Counted from the stretch's first letter, positions 42,662 to 51,867 are shown. The stretch is DNA of 57,425 bases from Lachnospiraceae bacterium (GCA_029063085.1 JAIDOW010000098.1:1-57425); one strand, 5' to 3'. Made by a program: numbers and translations. The notes: generated by a model from the sequence alone, not told the origin.

Positions 42662-43408
42662 ATGCGATATGAGGAATATACGATAGAGGGAAGAAATGCA
42701 GTAACAGAAGCATTCCGTTCAGGAAAAACGATAGATAAATTATACGTATTGGATGGGTGCCATGATGGGGCTGTCAATACGATTAAGTCTCTGGCACGAA
42801 AGCAGGATACAATTGTAAATTATGTAACGAAAGAACGTCTTGACCAGATGTCATCCACTGGTAAGCATCAGGGTGTCATTGCAAAAGCTGCGGCTTATGA
42901 GTATGCAGAGGTAGAGGATATTTTACGTATTGCAAAGGATAAGGAGGAAGCACCTTTTCTCTTTTTATTGGATGAGATTGAAGATCCGCATAATCTGGGA
43001 GCCATTATTCGGACTGCCAATCTTTGTGGTGCACACGGAGTCATCATTCCGAAACGCCGGGCTGTAGGGCTTACTGCCACAGTAGTCAAAGCTTCGGCAG
43101 GAGCCATAAATTATACACCGGTGGCAAAGGTGACCAATCTTGCGAAAACGATTGACGATTTAAAAGAAAAGGGAATTTGGTTTGTTTGTGCGGATATGGA
43201 TGGAGAGGTAATGTACCAGCAGAATCTTACAGGTCCGATTGGAATGGTGATCGGAAATGAAGGAAGCGGAGTCAGCCGTCTGGTAAAGGAGAAATGCGAC
43301 TATACGGCGTCTATTCCGATGAAGGGAGATATAGATTCCCTGAATGCATCTGTAGCAGCAGGGGTGCTGGCATATGAGATTGTCAGACAGCGGTTGAGCG
43401 GAAAATAG
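42662..43408 (+). CDS. rlmB: 23S rRNA 2'-O-methyltransferase RlmB (TrmH/SPOUT family)
   Basis: The 248-residue enzyme probably methylates a guanosine 2'-OH of 23S rRNA. The substrate-binding L30e-like domain (1-80) has YTIEGRNAVTEAF. The SPOUT knot has DPHNLGAIIRTAN (motif 1), MVIGNEGSGVS (motif 2) and IPMKGDIDSLNASVA (motif 3). All three motifs are intact. It starts 21 bases after mrnC and is the last gene of the operon; no strong terminator is evident behind it. Confidence 0.93.
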   Translation: MRYEEYTIEGRNAVTEAFRSGKTIDKLYVLDGCHDGAVNTIKSLARKQDTIVNYVTKERLDQMSSTGKHQGVIAKAAAYEYAEVEDILRIAKDKEEAPFLFLLDEIEDPHNLGAIIRTANLCGAHGVIIPKRRAVGLTATVVKASAGAINYTPVAKVTNLAKTIDDLKEKGIWFVCADMDGEVMYQQNLTGPIGMVIGNEGSGVSRLVKEKCDYTASIPMKGDIDSLNASVAAGVLAYEIVRQRLSGK

Positions 43409-43552
43409 ATCATATGCTCAGAAAGCTTTTTAGAGAATCAGTTCTGATTTGCCGTCGTTCGCGTATTATAGCAATTGACTTTATCTATTTCGTATATAAC
43501 CACTTATTCGTTATAGCATTATAATTGATATTTCTTTTGGATATTAGAGATA

Positions 43553-43864
43553 TCACATGGTTTCCTCTAACCATTTTCGGTTTTCTGTACTTGTTCCCCA
43601 AGCATCAAGGGCGAGTTGATAAGTGTCTGCTACTTTATCATCTAATCGTTTGATATCTTTCCGCAACTCTCTTTGTTTTTCGATAATTCTATTTTGTCCT
43701 GCTTTTAATGCTGATGTATCGGCTTCAAGTTTTTCAAGCCTTGAATCCACACTATCAAGCCTTGAATCCATATTATCAAGTCTTGTATTGATTGGTGTCA
43801 ATTTTTCGTCAAATTTTTTATCCAACATGTTAGACATTGCTTGTAACAATTCATTGTCTGTCAT
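43553..43864 (-). CDS. Small coiled-coil protein of unknown function
   Basis: The protein (103 residues) is built of heptads: residues 20-75 show repeated MDSRLD/VDSRLEKLE units with hydrophobic a/d positions. A short conserved tail has WGTSTENRKWLEETM. It has no signal peptide or membrane segment. Similar short proteins occur in clostridia, often near mobile or phage-like genes, and might bind DNA or act as scaffolds. AAGGGGTG sits 5 bases before ATG on the minus strand. A 14-bp perfect palindrome lies 45 bases upstream. Confidence 0.7.
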   Translation of the reverse strand: MTDNELLQAMSNMLDKKFDEKLTPINTRLDNMDSRLDSVDSRLEKLEADTSALKAGQNRIIEKQRELRKDIKRLDDKVADTYQLALDAWGTSTENRKWLEETM

Positions 43865-44207
43865 ATTATCACCCCTTATATCATTGGATTTATTAATTAT
43901 TGAAATTGTATCACAATTGTGATGTAAAGTCTAATAATTGTACATTGCATATTAATTGAAATTAGTATGTGAGTTAATTGCCTGTTTTCGAAATTTGAAA
44001 CTTTTATTGCCGAGGTCACGGGTGTTTTTAATATATTTTTCAGTCCAAAGTGTAAAACTCTTGATAAATTAATATATTTTTCAACTTATTTTTGTTATTG
44101 GTTATGGGTTAAAGTATGAGTTATAAGTGCCAATAGATGGTAGAGAAGTACAATAAAATAGAAAAAGCTAAAACCTACTGCAAATAAAGAGTTTTAGCCT
44201 GATAAAA
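43865..44207. other. Gene-free stretch upstream of the coiled-coil gene
   Basis: It holds the palindrome ATCACAATTGTGAT (43910-43923), a likely operator, and a 15-base direct repeat TTAATATATTTTTCA at 44028-44042 and 44069-44083. No gene is seen. The tRNA terminator occupies the right end. Confidence 0.5.
44161..44198 (-). terminator. Terminator of the tRNA-Thr transcript
   Basis: On the minus strand GCTAAAAC pairs with GTTTTAGC around a 16-base loop, followed by TTTTTCTATTTTA. It starts 10 bases after the tRNA 3' end. Confidence 0.85.
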
Positions 44208-44280
44208 AGCTAGCGACGGGAATCGAACCCGTGACCTCCTCACTACCAATGAGGTGCGCTACCGACTGTGCCACGCCAGC
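44208..44280 (-). tRNA. tRNA-Thr (GGT anticodon)
   Basis: The full cloverleaf reads on the minus strand: acceptor GCTGGCG/CGCTAGC (one G-U pair), D-arm with AGTCGGTAGCGC, anticodon stem CCTCA/TGAGG with loop TTGGTAG (anticodon GGT), and T-loop GGTTCGATTCC. The 3' CCA is not encoded. It is transcribed alone with its own terminator. Confidence 0.95.
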
Positions 44281-44387
44281 TTGTCTTTGCGACTTGTCTA
44301 TAATATCAAAAAAAGATATTCTTGTAAAGAGTTTTTTCGAAAATATTATTCCAATAAAATTCAGAAATGTTGTGATATAAAGTTTGG

Positions 44388-44990
44388 TCAGGGGTGAATG
44401 TATAATTTTTTCACCTTTTCCCGGATGCGCTGTACTGCATTATCAACCGATTTGACAGGTTTGTTCAAAAAAGAGGCAATATCAGAGTAGGACAGACCAT
44501 CCAGATATAATGGTAGAACTTCTTTTTCCATTTTACTGAGATTTTTTTCTAACAGGCTTTCAATATGTGAGGTGTTTTCCCTATCCAATACGATATGTTC
44601 CGGATTAGAATCATTTCCAGCCTCTAGGTTGTTGATAAGTTCTGACTCGTCTTCATTGCTGCGGCTGTAAAAGGAAATATAGGAATTAAGAGGAGAGTGT
44701 TTTTTTCGGTTGGAAGCTTTTATCGCACTGTATATTTGACGGTCAATACAAAGTTTTGCAAAAGTGTAAAAGGATGCAGTATTGCTTTCCTCATAATTTT
44801 GTATGGCTTTGAAAAGACCTATCATTCCCTCCTGTGATAAGTCTTCTGTGTCCGCACCTATTAAGTACAGGGTACGGATAGATTTTTTTACTAAAGGAGA
44901 GTATTTCTTTAATAAGTATTCTGTTGCCTCCTGATTACCATTATGGATGAATGCAATCAGTTTTTCATCGGTGTATTGTTCGAAATTCAT
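44388..44990 (-). CDS. SigH-like RNA polymerase sigma factor
   Basis: The 200-residue sigma-70 family factor has region 2 with GADTEDLSQEGMIGLFKAIQ and SFYTFAKLCIDRQIYSAIKA (-10 recognition and melting). Region 4 has LDGLSYSDIASFLNKPVKSVDNAVQRIREK (-35 recognition helix-turn-helix). Length and motifs resemble SigH/Spo0H, which lies downstream of cysS-mrnC-rlmB in Bacillus; here it is close to the same cluster but on the opposite strand. The spacer between regions 2 and 4 (about 100-150) is acidic. The gene is 42 bases after a membrane protein gene on the same strand. Confidence 0.85.
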   Translation of the reverse strand: MNFEQYTDEKLIAFIHNGNQEATEYLLKKYSPLVKKSIRTLYLIGADTEDLSQEGMIGLFKAIQNYEESNTASFYTFAKLCIDRQIYSAIKASNRKKHSPLNSYISFYSRSNEDESELINNLEAGNDSNPEHIVLDRENTSHIESLLEKNLSKMEKEVLPLYLDGLSYSDIASFLNKPVKSVDNAVQRIREKVKKLYIHP

Positions 44991-45032
44991 ACATAGTACT
45001 CCATTTTTATAACTGACCGAAGACAGGGAGGG

Positions 45033-45671
45033 TTATTCTTCCGGGGCAGCAGGAATGCTGGTGTCATCCGGTTCAGAGGTAGTTGCTTCTGTAGCAGGTT
45101 CTGTAGTGGCCTGGGTAGTTGCTTCCGTGGTCGTAGCCTGAGTTGTCAATTCCGTAGTTTTAGGGGTTTCTGTAGTAGCTTTTGTTGTTTTGGAATCATC
45201 ATTTACTTTGTTTGTAATCTCACCTATTTTATTTTCAAAGTCCTGTTTTTGGTCATCTCCGTGCTGGGTTGTTTTTCCTGAGTCGGCTTCTGTATCACCA
45301 TCTTTATGAGTTTTGTCATTTTCTTCTGTAGTAAGTTTGACCGTCCGCTGTTTGGATTTGGAACTACCACTGGCGCTATTGACAATGAAAGTAATAAGTC
45401 CAAGGAAAAGGCATGCGATGACAATAACTATCAGAATCATTAAAATGGTTTTTAACATATCACGGTTTGGCTTGTTTTGAAGGGATTGAGAATGTTCTTT
45501 TTGCTGTTCCCGTGCCTGTTCTGCTCTGGATTTGGCAGCTGCTGCCTTTTTCTCTTCTTTTAACTGAAGCTTTTTTTCCTCTTTCTCAAATTCCTCATCA
45601 TATTCATTTAAATCAAAATCGACAATGTCGAATTCCTCTGTATTGTTCGGTAAATTTGTATTCTTATTCAT
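45033..45671 (-). CDS. Bitopic membrane protein with acidic head and Thr-rich tail
   Basis: The 212-residue protein has a cytoplasmic part that is first acidic (DFDLNEYDEEFEKEEKK) and then a Lys/Ala/Glu/Gln coiled coil (about 30-65). One helix (about 73-96) is followed by an extracytoplasmic part that ends in a Thr-rich repeat of TTEATTQATTEP type. The topology (no signal peptide, N-in) and composition resemble membrane proteins with a disordered cell-wall-spanning tail. No family is recognised. It is immediately upstream of the sigma factor gene on the same strand, so it could be a sensor or anchor for it. No ribosome site is evident at the chosen ATG. Confidence 0.7.
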   Translation of the reverse strand: MNKNTNLPNNTEEFDIVDFDLNEYDEEFEKEEKKLQLKEEKKAAAAKSRAEQAREQQKEHSQSLQNKPNRDMLKTILMILIVIVIACLFLGLITFIVNSASGSSKSKQRTVKLTTEENDKTHKDGDTEADSGKTTQHGDDQKQDFENKIGEITNKVNDDSKTTKATTETPKTTELTTQATTTEATTQATTEPATEATTSEPDDTSIPAAPEE

Positions 45672-45822
45672 TCTGAACGTATTGAACTATATAAAAATAG
45701 TTATTTCCTTTCTTTATATTTTTCAAATCTTATCCATCATACAACAAAATAGGAGAATAATCAAATTTTGTGAGAAAACATCATAAAAAATTCAAACAAT
45801 TCAGAAAAATAGCCCTTTAATT

Positions 45823-45849
45823 GACGGAAGGGGGTAAATGTGATAAAGT
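45823..45849 (+). promoter_or_regulatory. Possible promoter of glnS
   Basis: TTGACG (45823-45828) and TAAAGT (45844-45849), with TG at the extended -10 position. The spacing of about 15 bases is short. The 250-base gap upstream of glnS otherwise shows no gene and no T-box. Confidence 0.35.
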
Positions 45850-45921
45850 AGTACTAATTGTGGAATGTTGGTGAAAATATTTTACACGGATTGAAATGAC
45901 GCAATAAAGGAGTTAGCAGGA

Positions 45922-47580
45922 ATGGAAAGCGAAGTAGTTTCTAAAAATTTTATTGAACAGATAATCGAGAAAGATTTAGAAGAGGGTAAATATAATAAAA
46001 TTGTGACAAGATTTCCGCCGGAACCCAATGGGTATCTGCATATTGGACATGCAAAGTCCATTATTTTGAATTCCGGTCTGGCAAAGGAATATAATGGAAC
46101 TTTTAACTTAAGATTTGACGATACCAATCCAATAAAGGAAAAATCTGAGTATGTACAATCTATTTTAGAAGATGTAAAATGGTTAGGGGCAGATTTTGGA
46201 GATAAAGTGTATTATGCGTCCGATTATTTTGATGCAATGTATGAAGGTGCCGTTAAACTGATTAAAAAGGGAAAGGCTTTTGTATGTGATCTGACGGCAG
46301 ATGAGATCAGAGATTACAGGGGAACCTTAAAGGAGCCGGGAAAAGAGAGTCCATATAGGAACCGGAGCATAGAAGAAAATCTGGATTTGTTTGAGAGAAT
46401 GAAAAATGGGGAGTTTCCGGATGGAACGAAAGTCCTTCGAGCAAAGATAGATATGGCATCTCCTAATATTAATATGAGGGATCCGGTTATTTACCGTATT
46501 GCAAGAATGCCACATCATAATACCGGAGATAAGTGGTGTATTTATCCCATGTATGATTTTGCACATCCAATTGAGGATGCAGTGGAGGGGGTTACCCATT
46601 CCATTTGTACTTTGGAATTTGAGGATCACAGACCGTTATATGACTGGGTGGTTAGAGAGCTGGAGTTTGAATATCCTCCAAAACAGATTGAATTTGCGAA
46701 GCTATATCTGCAAAATGTGATAACCGGTAAACGTTACATTAAAAAACTGGTAGAAGACGGCGTAGTAGACGGTTGGGATGATCCAAGGCTGGTATCTATT
46801 AGTGCACTTCGCCGAAAAGGAGTAACTCCGGAGGCAATCCGTATGTTTATGGAACTTTCCGGTGTATCAAAGGCAAACTCTACTTCTGATATGGCAATGC
46901 TGGAATATTGTATTAGAGAAGACCTTAAGATGAAAGCAAAGCGTATGATGGCAGTGATTGATCCGATTAAGCTTGTGATCGATAACTATCCAGAAGGTGA
47001 ATCAGAATTGTTAGAGATAGAGAATAATCAGGAAAATGAAGAATTAGGAACCCGGATGGTATCTTTTAGCAGGGAACTTTATATTGAAAGAGAAGATTTT
47101 ATGGAGGTTCCACCCAAAAAATATTTCAGGCTTTTTCCGGGAAATGAAGTACGCCTTAAGAATGCTTATTTTGTTACATGTACGGATTTTGTAAAAGATG
47201 AAGAGGGTAATGTTATAGAAGTTCATTGTACGTATGATCCGGCGACAAAATCAGGTTCAGGGTTTGAGGGAAGAAAAGTAAAGGGAACCATTCACTGGGT
47301 GGATGCCGCAACAGCGGTGAATGCAACTGTAAGGCTGTATGAGAATCTGATTGAGGAAGGGGAAGAGGTATTAAAGGAAGACTATTCCAATCTGAATCCT
47401 AATTCATTAGTTGAGATGAAAAATTGTAAATTGGAGGCAGCGTTCGCAGATATTAGTTCAGGGGAACGTTTCCAGTTTTTAAGACATGGTTATTTTTATT
47501 CAGATTCAAAAGCATCTACAGAGGGACATATGGTATTTAACCGTATTGTATCTTTGAAAAGTTCATATCGTCCAAAATAG
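45922..47580 (+). CDS. glnS: Glutaminyl-tRNA synthetase
   Basis: The 552-residue class I synthetase has the HIGH block [17 protein letters not shown] and [11 protein letters not shown]. The GlnRS-specific [20 protein letters not shown] and [22 protein letters not shown] are typical. The KMSKS-equivalent loop is degenerate: [13 protein letters not shown] occupies the place of the usual MSKRKL. This variant appears common in clostridial GlnRS, but it is worth noting. The C-terminal two-barrel anticodon domain is present ([24 protein letters not shown]). AAAGGAG precedes ATG. Confidence 0.95.
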   Translation: MESEVVSKNFIEQIIEKDLEEGKYNKIVTRFPPEPNGYLHIGHAKSIILNSGLAKEYNGTFNLRFDDTNPIKEKSEYVQSILEDVKWLGADFGDKVYYASDYFDAMYEGAVKLIKKGKAFVCDLTADEIRDYRGTLKEPGKESPYRNRSIEENLDLFERMKNGEFPDGTKVLRAKIDMASPNINMRDPVIYRIARMPHHNTGDKWCIYPMYDFAHPIEDAVEGVTHSICTLEFEDHRPLYDWVVRELEFEYPPKQIEFAKLYLQNVITGKRYIKKLVEDGVVDGWDDPRLVSISALRRKGVTPEAIRMFMELSGVSKANSTSDMAMLEYCIREDLKMKAKRMMAVIDPIKLVIDNYPEGESELLEIENNQENEELGTRMVSFSRELYIEREDFMEVPPKKYFRLFPGNEVRLKNAYFVTCTDFVKDEEGNVIEVHCTYDPATKSGSGFEGRKVKGTIHWVDAATAVNATVRLYENLIEEGEEVLKEDYSNLNPNSLVEMKNCKLEAAFADISSGERFQFLRHGYFYSDSKASTEGHMVFNRIVSLKSSYRPK

Positions 47581-47594
47581 GAGGTTCAGTTTTA

Positions 47595-48458
47595 ATGGGA
47601 TTATTTTCAGGATTAGAAAGTCTGGGGTTTAAAACTTCAAATATGGAGTTGTATCCCAAAGAAGAGAGTCGTGTAAAATCAGGGGCTGCTTCAGAAAGCC
47701 CAAAAGGAAAAACAGAAGTGTTATTAAAAGAAGAGGATTGTTTATTTCCTAAAACACATGTCTGTCCGGTTTGTGATAAAAAATTTAAGACATTGTCTGT
47801 CAGAGCAGGAAAGCTTAGAAGTATTGGACAGGATGAGGATTTGCGACCACTATACAGGGAAATGGATCCTTTAAAATATGATGCTATTGTGTGCCCAAAT
47901 TGCGGATATGCGGCAGTATCCAGATATTTTGATATCATGATGCCGGTGCAAAAAAAGAAGATTCGTGAGGAGATACAGAAGAATTTTGGTGGTATGGAAG
48001 TAAGTACGGATGTATTTAGTTATGATGAAGCGATCTTACGTTACAAAATGGTTTTGATGAATGATGTGGTGGGAGCCGTTAAGAGCAGCCGGAAGGCGTA
48101 TACTTGTTTAAAGCTTGCGTGGATCATACGAGGTAAACTGGAAAAAGAAGGTCCCAAGTTAGAGCCTTCTGAGTGTGATAAATTACATGATGATGAGATG
48201 GAGTGTATCCAGAATGCTTACGAAGGATATGTAATGGCATTTTCAAATGAGAATTTTCCAATGAGTGGAATGGATGAACTTACGGTTACATATCTGACAG
48301 CAGAACTGGCGTTTAAACTGGAAAAATACAGGGAATCTTTGCAGCTGGTCTATAAAATTATAGGAAATAATGCTGCGTCATCACGAATGAAAGAAAAGTC
48401 TTTAGATTTAAAGGAAAGGATTCGTTCACAGGTTAAGGAAGAAAAAATAGAGAGTTAG
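47595..48458 (+). CDS. DUF2225-type zinc-ribbon protein
   Basis: The 287-residue protein has two CxxC pairs, CPVCDKKF (about residue 56) and CPNCGYA (about 99), which would make a zinc ribbon, followed by a helical TPR-like region (about 130-285). This matches the DUF2225 pattern. The N-terminal 45 residues are low-complexity. Function is unknown. AGGAGG 9 bases before ATG. It follows glnS by 14 bases and the next gene is close, so the three may form an operon. Confidence 0.8.
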   Translation: MGLFSGLESLGFKTSNMELYPKEESRVKSGAASESPKGKTEVLLKEEDCLFPKTHVCPVCDKKFKTLSVRAGKLRSIGQDEDLRPLYREMDPLKYDAIVCPNCGYAAVSRYFDIMMPVQKKKIREEIQKNFGGMEVSTDVFSYDEAILRYKMVLMNDVVGAVKSSRKAYTCLKLAWIIRGKLEKEGPKLEPSECDKLHDDEMECIQNAYEGYVMAFSNENFPMSGMDELTVTYLTAELAFKLEKYRESLQLVYKIIGNNAASSRMKEKSLDLKERIRSQVKEEKIES

Positions 48459-48469
48459 GAGTGTTAACG

Positions 48470-49084
48470 TTGTCTATAGAATCACAGAAAGATCAAAGAT
48501 ATATATATGTTTTACTAAGCAGGACACATACAATGCCAGCAAGGCTGATAAGATTATTTACAGGGGAACCCTATTCTCATACGTCAATTGCACTGGATAT
48601 TGAATTAAAATCTTTATATAGTTTTGCCAGAAAACATATTCATAATCCATTTGACTGTGGATTTATTAATGAGGACATTGAAACCGGAATTTTTGGAATG
48701 GATAAGAATGTTTATTGCAGTGTGTATGAAATTCCGGTAACGGAAGAACAGTATCAGATTATCCAGGAAGAGATAGATACCTTTATCAAAAACAGGGAAA
48801 TATACAAATATAATTATACCGGTCTGGTGAGGGTTATGTTTGGTAGAAATGTAGTAGACGGAAAACATTTCTTTTGTTCGCAGTTTGTTTCCCATATCAT
48901 ATACAAAAGCGGCATTCGTCTGTTTTCTAAGGCAAATGGGTTGGTTCGACCATATGATTTTCATATCCGTTTAAAGGATAAAAGGATTTATAAAGGCAAA
49001 CTATCAGAATACAGGCAATTTTTAAGAAGACAACAGATTGATAATAAGGATTATTTAAGTGAAGAATATGCAAGGGCGATTTAG
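48470..49084 (+). CDS. NlpC/P60-like (permuted papain fold) protein
   Basis: The protein (204 residues) has the permuted-papain order: His in PYSHTSIALD near the start and the candidate catalytic Cys in KHFFCSQFVSHII, like YiiX/LRAT-type hydrolases. It has no signal peptide, so it acts in the cytoplasm or on lipid substrates. TAGGAG at 48456-48461 favours TTG 48470; GTG 48461 is part of that site. It follows the DUF2225-type gene by 11 bases. The substrate is not known. Confidence 0.72.
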   Translation: MSIESQKDQRYIYVLLSRTHTMPARLIRLFTGEPYSHTSIALDIELKSLYSFARKHIHNPFDCGFINEDIETGIFGMDKNVYCSVYEIPVTEEQYQIIQEEIDTFIKNREIYKYNYTGLVRVMFGRNVVDGKHFFCSQFVSHIIYKSGIRLFSKANGLVRPYDFHIRLKDKRIYKGKLSEYRQFLRRQQIDNKDYLSEEYARAI

Positions 49085-49146
49085 AAGATACTGTCAGCAC
49101 ACCAGTGATATGGAAAAGTCCCTTTGTAACTGTAAACAGTATGAAA

Positions 49147-49180
49147 AGCAGCCAAGCCCTTGTGATGGGTTTGGCTGTTT
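49147..49180. terminator. Bidirectional terminator between convergent genes
   Basis: AGCCAAGCCC pairs with GGGTTTGGCT (one G-U pair) around TTGTGAT, followed by GTTTTGCTTTT on the plus strand. Confidence 0.8.
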
Positions 49181-49199
49181 TGCTTTTATGTCAGAATGC

Positions 49200-49931
49200 T
49201 TATTCTTTTGGGTCAGAGGTGATACTGCTATGGGTTTTCAATATCGTGCGTGGTAAGGCGTCTTTGGCATTTTTCCATGGTTCATTCTGATAACGGTAAT
49301 CAAATTTATTGATAAACCACTCGATATCTTCCTGCATACGTTCCATATTAGAAAAATAAACAGACTGAATATCAGTAAGAAATCGTGTAAGCTGCTCTTT
49401 TGCTAAAAAATCAGGAGCCCGGTCATAAAGCAGGGCGTAATGATATGTGCAAAATCCTTTTGATGCAGTTATCTTGGAAGAAAAAGTGCTGTCTTTTTTA
49501 TATAGATGGAAAATAGTATCAATATAGCGGTCAAAAGTATTCGTGACTCGGCTGCATATAAAGCAGCTGTTAGATAGTTTGTTAACATATTCCCCAAGGG
49601 CAGAGGAATCACTCTTTTTCTTTAGAAAAGATTTTCCGGGGGTTGGTACAGAGTCGCAAAGTTCTTTTAAATCTTTTGTAATTTTTGACATATGTGTGCT
49701 TAAAATCAGTGCAAGTCCTAAGCGGTTTTTCTGCTGGTACAAATCTTTGATATGTTTTTCACAAAATCCCATTTCATCTGTCATGGCTCGGTTATCATCT
49801 TCCATATAGCTTGGTCCGAGAGTATATTCAATTGCCGATTGTTCCAGATCCTGTTTCATCTTACACAGCGGACATTCACAGTCACTTTGGAAGGCATCTG
49901 TGACAGGTATCGTATATAATTGTTCTTTCAT
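49200..49931 (-). CDS. DUF6062-like cysteine-rich protein
   Basis: The 243-residue soluble protein has recurring CxxC and Cys-His elements: ECPLCKMK near the start, GFCEKHIKDLY, SCFICSRV and KGFCTYHYALLY. Two CxxC plus two CxxH blocks could build one or two zinc sites. The pattern matches the clostridial DUF6062 family, whose function is unknown. On the minus strand AAGGAGG precedes ATG. The convergent gene ends 115 bases away with a shared terminator between. Confidence 0.75.
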   Translation of the reverse strand: MKEQLYTIPVTDAFQSDCECPLCKMKQDLEQSAIEYTLGPSYMEDDNRAMTDEMGFCEKHIKDLYQQKNRLGLALILSTHMSKITKDLKELCDSVPTPGKSFLKKKSDSSALGEYVNKLSNSCFICSRVTNTFDRYIDTIFHLYKKDSTFSSKITASKGFCTYHYALLYDRAPDFLAKEQLTRFLTDIQSVYFSNMERMQEDIEWFINKFDYRYQNEPWKNAKDALPRTILKTHSSITSDPKE

Positions 49932-50071
49932 AATCGTCCTCCTTTGAAATTTTATTATAGTATGATTTTCCGGGTTTGTATACCGGATTTTGGAAAAGAA
50001 TAAAAGAGGACCATATCAGTGCCGTAACAGTGTCAACTGTCACAGACAGGAAAGAAGATGAAAAAGATTAA

Positions 50072-50105
50072 GTGACAAAACAGGTCCGGTTATTGTATAA
50101 TAACC
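50072..50105 (+). promoter_or_regulatory. Hydrogenase promoter overlapped by an inverted repeat
   Basis: GTGACA (50072-50077) and TATAAT (50096-50101) with 18 bases between. The inverted repeat GGTTATT-GTAT-AATAACC (50088-50105) covers the -10. The 7-4-7 layout is like that of redox repressor Rex sites, but the sequence is not the Rex consensus. Confidence 0.45.
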
Positions 50106-50181
50106 TTATGATGATACAGATAGGTGATTGCAATAGATTCTGATTTTATTACCTAAATAGTTTAGAAAAGGAGAGTAAAGC

Positions 50182-51687
50182 GTGCGAAATATAGTAACGA
50201 ACGTAAAACGGCTTAGAAAACAGGTATTTACTGAGATTGCAAATGTTGCATATGAATCTGAAAATATTATTGATGATATTGAAGCGATTCCTTATAGGAT
50301 TACGCCGGGGGATACGCCGCAGTATTGTGAGAGCATATACAGGGAGCGTGCCATTACCAGGGAACGGATTCGTCTTGCTATGGGAATGTCGTTGCGTCCG
50401 GAAGATAAACCGGTTCATCTGACCCAGGGGATTGAAGAAAGCAATATTGATGAAAAGTATTATGAGCCTCCGCTTATGCAGGTGATTCCTGCTGCCTGTA
50501 ATGCCTGTGAACACAATGTCTATGAGGTAAGCAACCAGTGTAAAGGCTGTGTGGCACACCCTTGTATGGAGGTTTGTCCGGTTGGTGCAATCCATATGGA
50601 AAATGGAAAATCCGTGATTGATAAAAATATGTGTATCAAATGCGGAAAATGTAAAAATAATTGTCCGTATGATGCTATTTCTCATAAAAGACGTCCGTGT
50701 GCAGATGCCTGTGGTGCCAATGCGATTGTCAGTGATGAATTAGGGCGTGCAAAGATTGATGAGAAGAAATGTGTTTCCTGTGGTATGTGTATGGTTAATT
50801 GTCCATTTGGAGCCATTGCGGATAAATCCCAGATATTCCAGCTGATTCGTGCACTTCGTTCCGGAAGGGATATTTATGCCGCTATTGCGCCTGCGTTTGT
50901 GGGGCAGTTTGGTGAATATGCGACTCCGGATAAAATTAAGGCTGCATTGCTGAAATTGGGATTTGCAGGAGTTTATGAAGTGGCAGTCGGTGCGGACATG
51001 GGAGCCATGACGGAGGCAGAACACTATGTAAAAGAAGTCGCAACAGGAGAAGTACCGTTTTTACTGACCTCCTGCTGTCCTTCATGGGCAATGCTTTCTA
51101 AAAAGCATTTTCCTGAGACGATTGATAAGATTTCCAATGCATTGACACCGATGGTAGCGACAGCAAGGTTAATTAAGAGTGAACATCCGGAAGCTTCAGT
51201 TGTATTTATCGGCCCCTGTGCAGCAAAAAAATTAGAGGCGATGCGGAGAACTATCCGAAGTGATGTGGATTTTGTTATTACTTTTGAAGAGTTAGATGCC
51301 ATGTTTATTGCTAGGGATATTGAATTTGATGATTTCAGGGTTGGTGTACCGGTTGAAGATGCCACCGGAGCAGGTCGTGGTTATGCGGTTGCAGGCGGTG
51401 TGGCAAAAGCGATAGAGGCATGTATTAATGAATATTATCCGGGAACAGAGGTAAATATCGAACATGCGGAAGGGCTTGATGAATGCCGGAAAATGCTGAT
51501 GCTTGCAAAAGCAGGTAAGAAAAACGGATGTCTGATTGAAGGCATGGCATGTCCCGGAGGCTGTGTTGCAGGAGCAGGAACCAATATACCGATTAATAAG
51601 GCTACAGTGGAGGTTCGCAATTTTGTAAATGCCACCCAAAAAGCAATTCCGGATCAGGATGTTGTTAAAGATTATCATCCGGAATAA
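50182..51687 (+). CDS. Monomeric [FeFe] hydrogenase, group B-like
   Basis: The 501-residue protein has ferredoxin-like clusters (CNACEHNVYEVSNQCKGC.., CIKCGKCKNNCPYDA, CVSCGMCMVNCPFGA) before the H-cluster domain. The three H-cluster motifs are TSCCPSW (about 293), IGPCAAKKLE (about 337) and EGMACPGGCVAGAG (about 453). The second motif has Gly-Pro-Cys instead of the Met-Pro-Cys of group A, as in group B enzymes. The cluster-ligating cysteines are all present. It probably couples ferredoxin to H2 formation or senses H2. GTG 50182 follows AGGAG. It needs HydEFG maturases, not seen in this window. Confidence 0.88.
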   Translation: MRNIVTNVKRLRKQVFTEIANVAYESENIIDDIEAIPYRITPGDTPQYCESIYRERAITRERIRLAMGMSLRPEDKPVHLTQGIEESNIDEKYYEPPLMQVIPAACNACEHNVYEVSNQCKGCVAHPCMEVCPVGAIHMENGKSVIDKNMCIKCGKCKNNCPYDAISHKRRPCADACGANAIVSDELGRAKIDEKKCVSCGMCMVNCPFGAIADKSQIFQLIRALRSGRDIYAAIAPAFVGQFGEYATPDKIKAALLKLGFAGVYEVAVGADMGAMTEAEHYVKEVATGEVPFLLTSCCPSWAMLSKKHFPETIDKISNALTPMVATARLIKSEHPEASVVFIGPCAAKKLEAMRRTIRSDVDFVITFEELDAMFIARDIEFDDFRVGVPVEDATGAGRGYAVAGGVAKAIEACINEYYPGTEVNIEHAEGLDECRKMLMLAKAGKKNGCLIEGMACPGGCVAGAGTNIPINKATVEVRNFVNATQKAIPDQDVVKDYHPE

Positions 51688-51720
51688 GGGATGCTTTGGA
51701 TTAGTGAAAGGGGAATCAAT

Positions 51721-51867
51721 TTGGAGTATTTAGCAGGAATATCAAATACCGGGGACGGTTCTAAGCCTTGGTTGATTGCAGTATGTATGATTGTATCTAT
51801 CGTGGTAGTGGCAGCACTCTTTATTATCGGGCAGAAGGGGAACGATGATGAAGATGTGGAGGAATAG
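51721..51867 (+). CDS. 48-residue single-pass membrane protein
   Basis: A TTG-started small gene with AAAGGGG 7 bases upstream. Residues 1-17 hold SNTGDGSKPW, a helix follows (about 18-37) and the tail is acidic (GNDDEDVEE). The NTGDxS before the helix recalls sortase sorting signals, but there is no LP and the tail is not basic, so surface anchoring is not claimed. It lies 33 bases after the hydrogenase and 8 before the AEC transporter on the same strand. Confidence 0.65.
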   Translation: MEYLAGISNTGDGSKPWLIAVCMIVSIVVVAALFIIGQKGNDDEDVEE

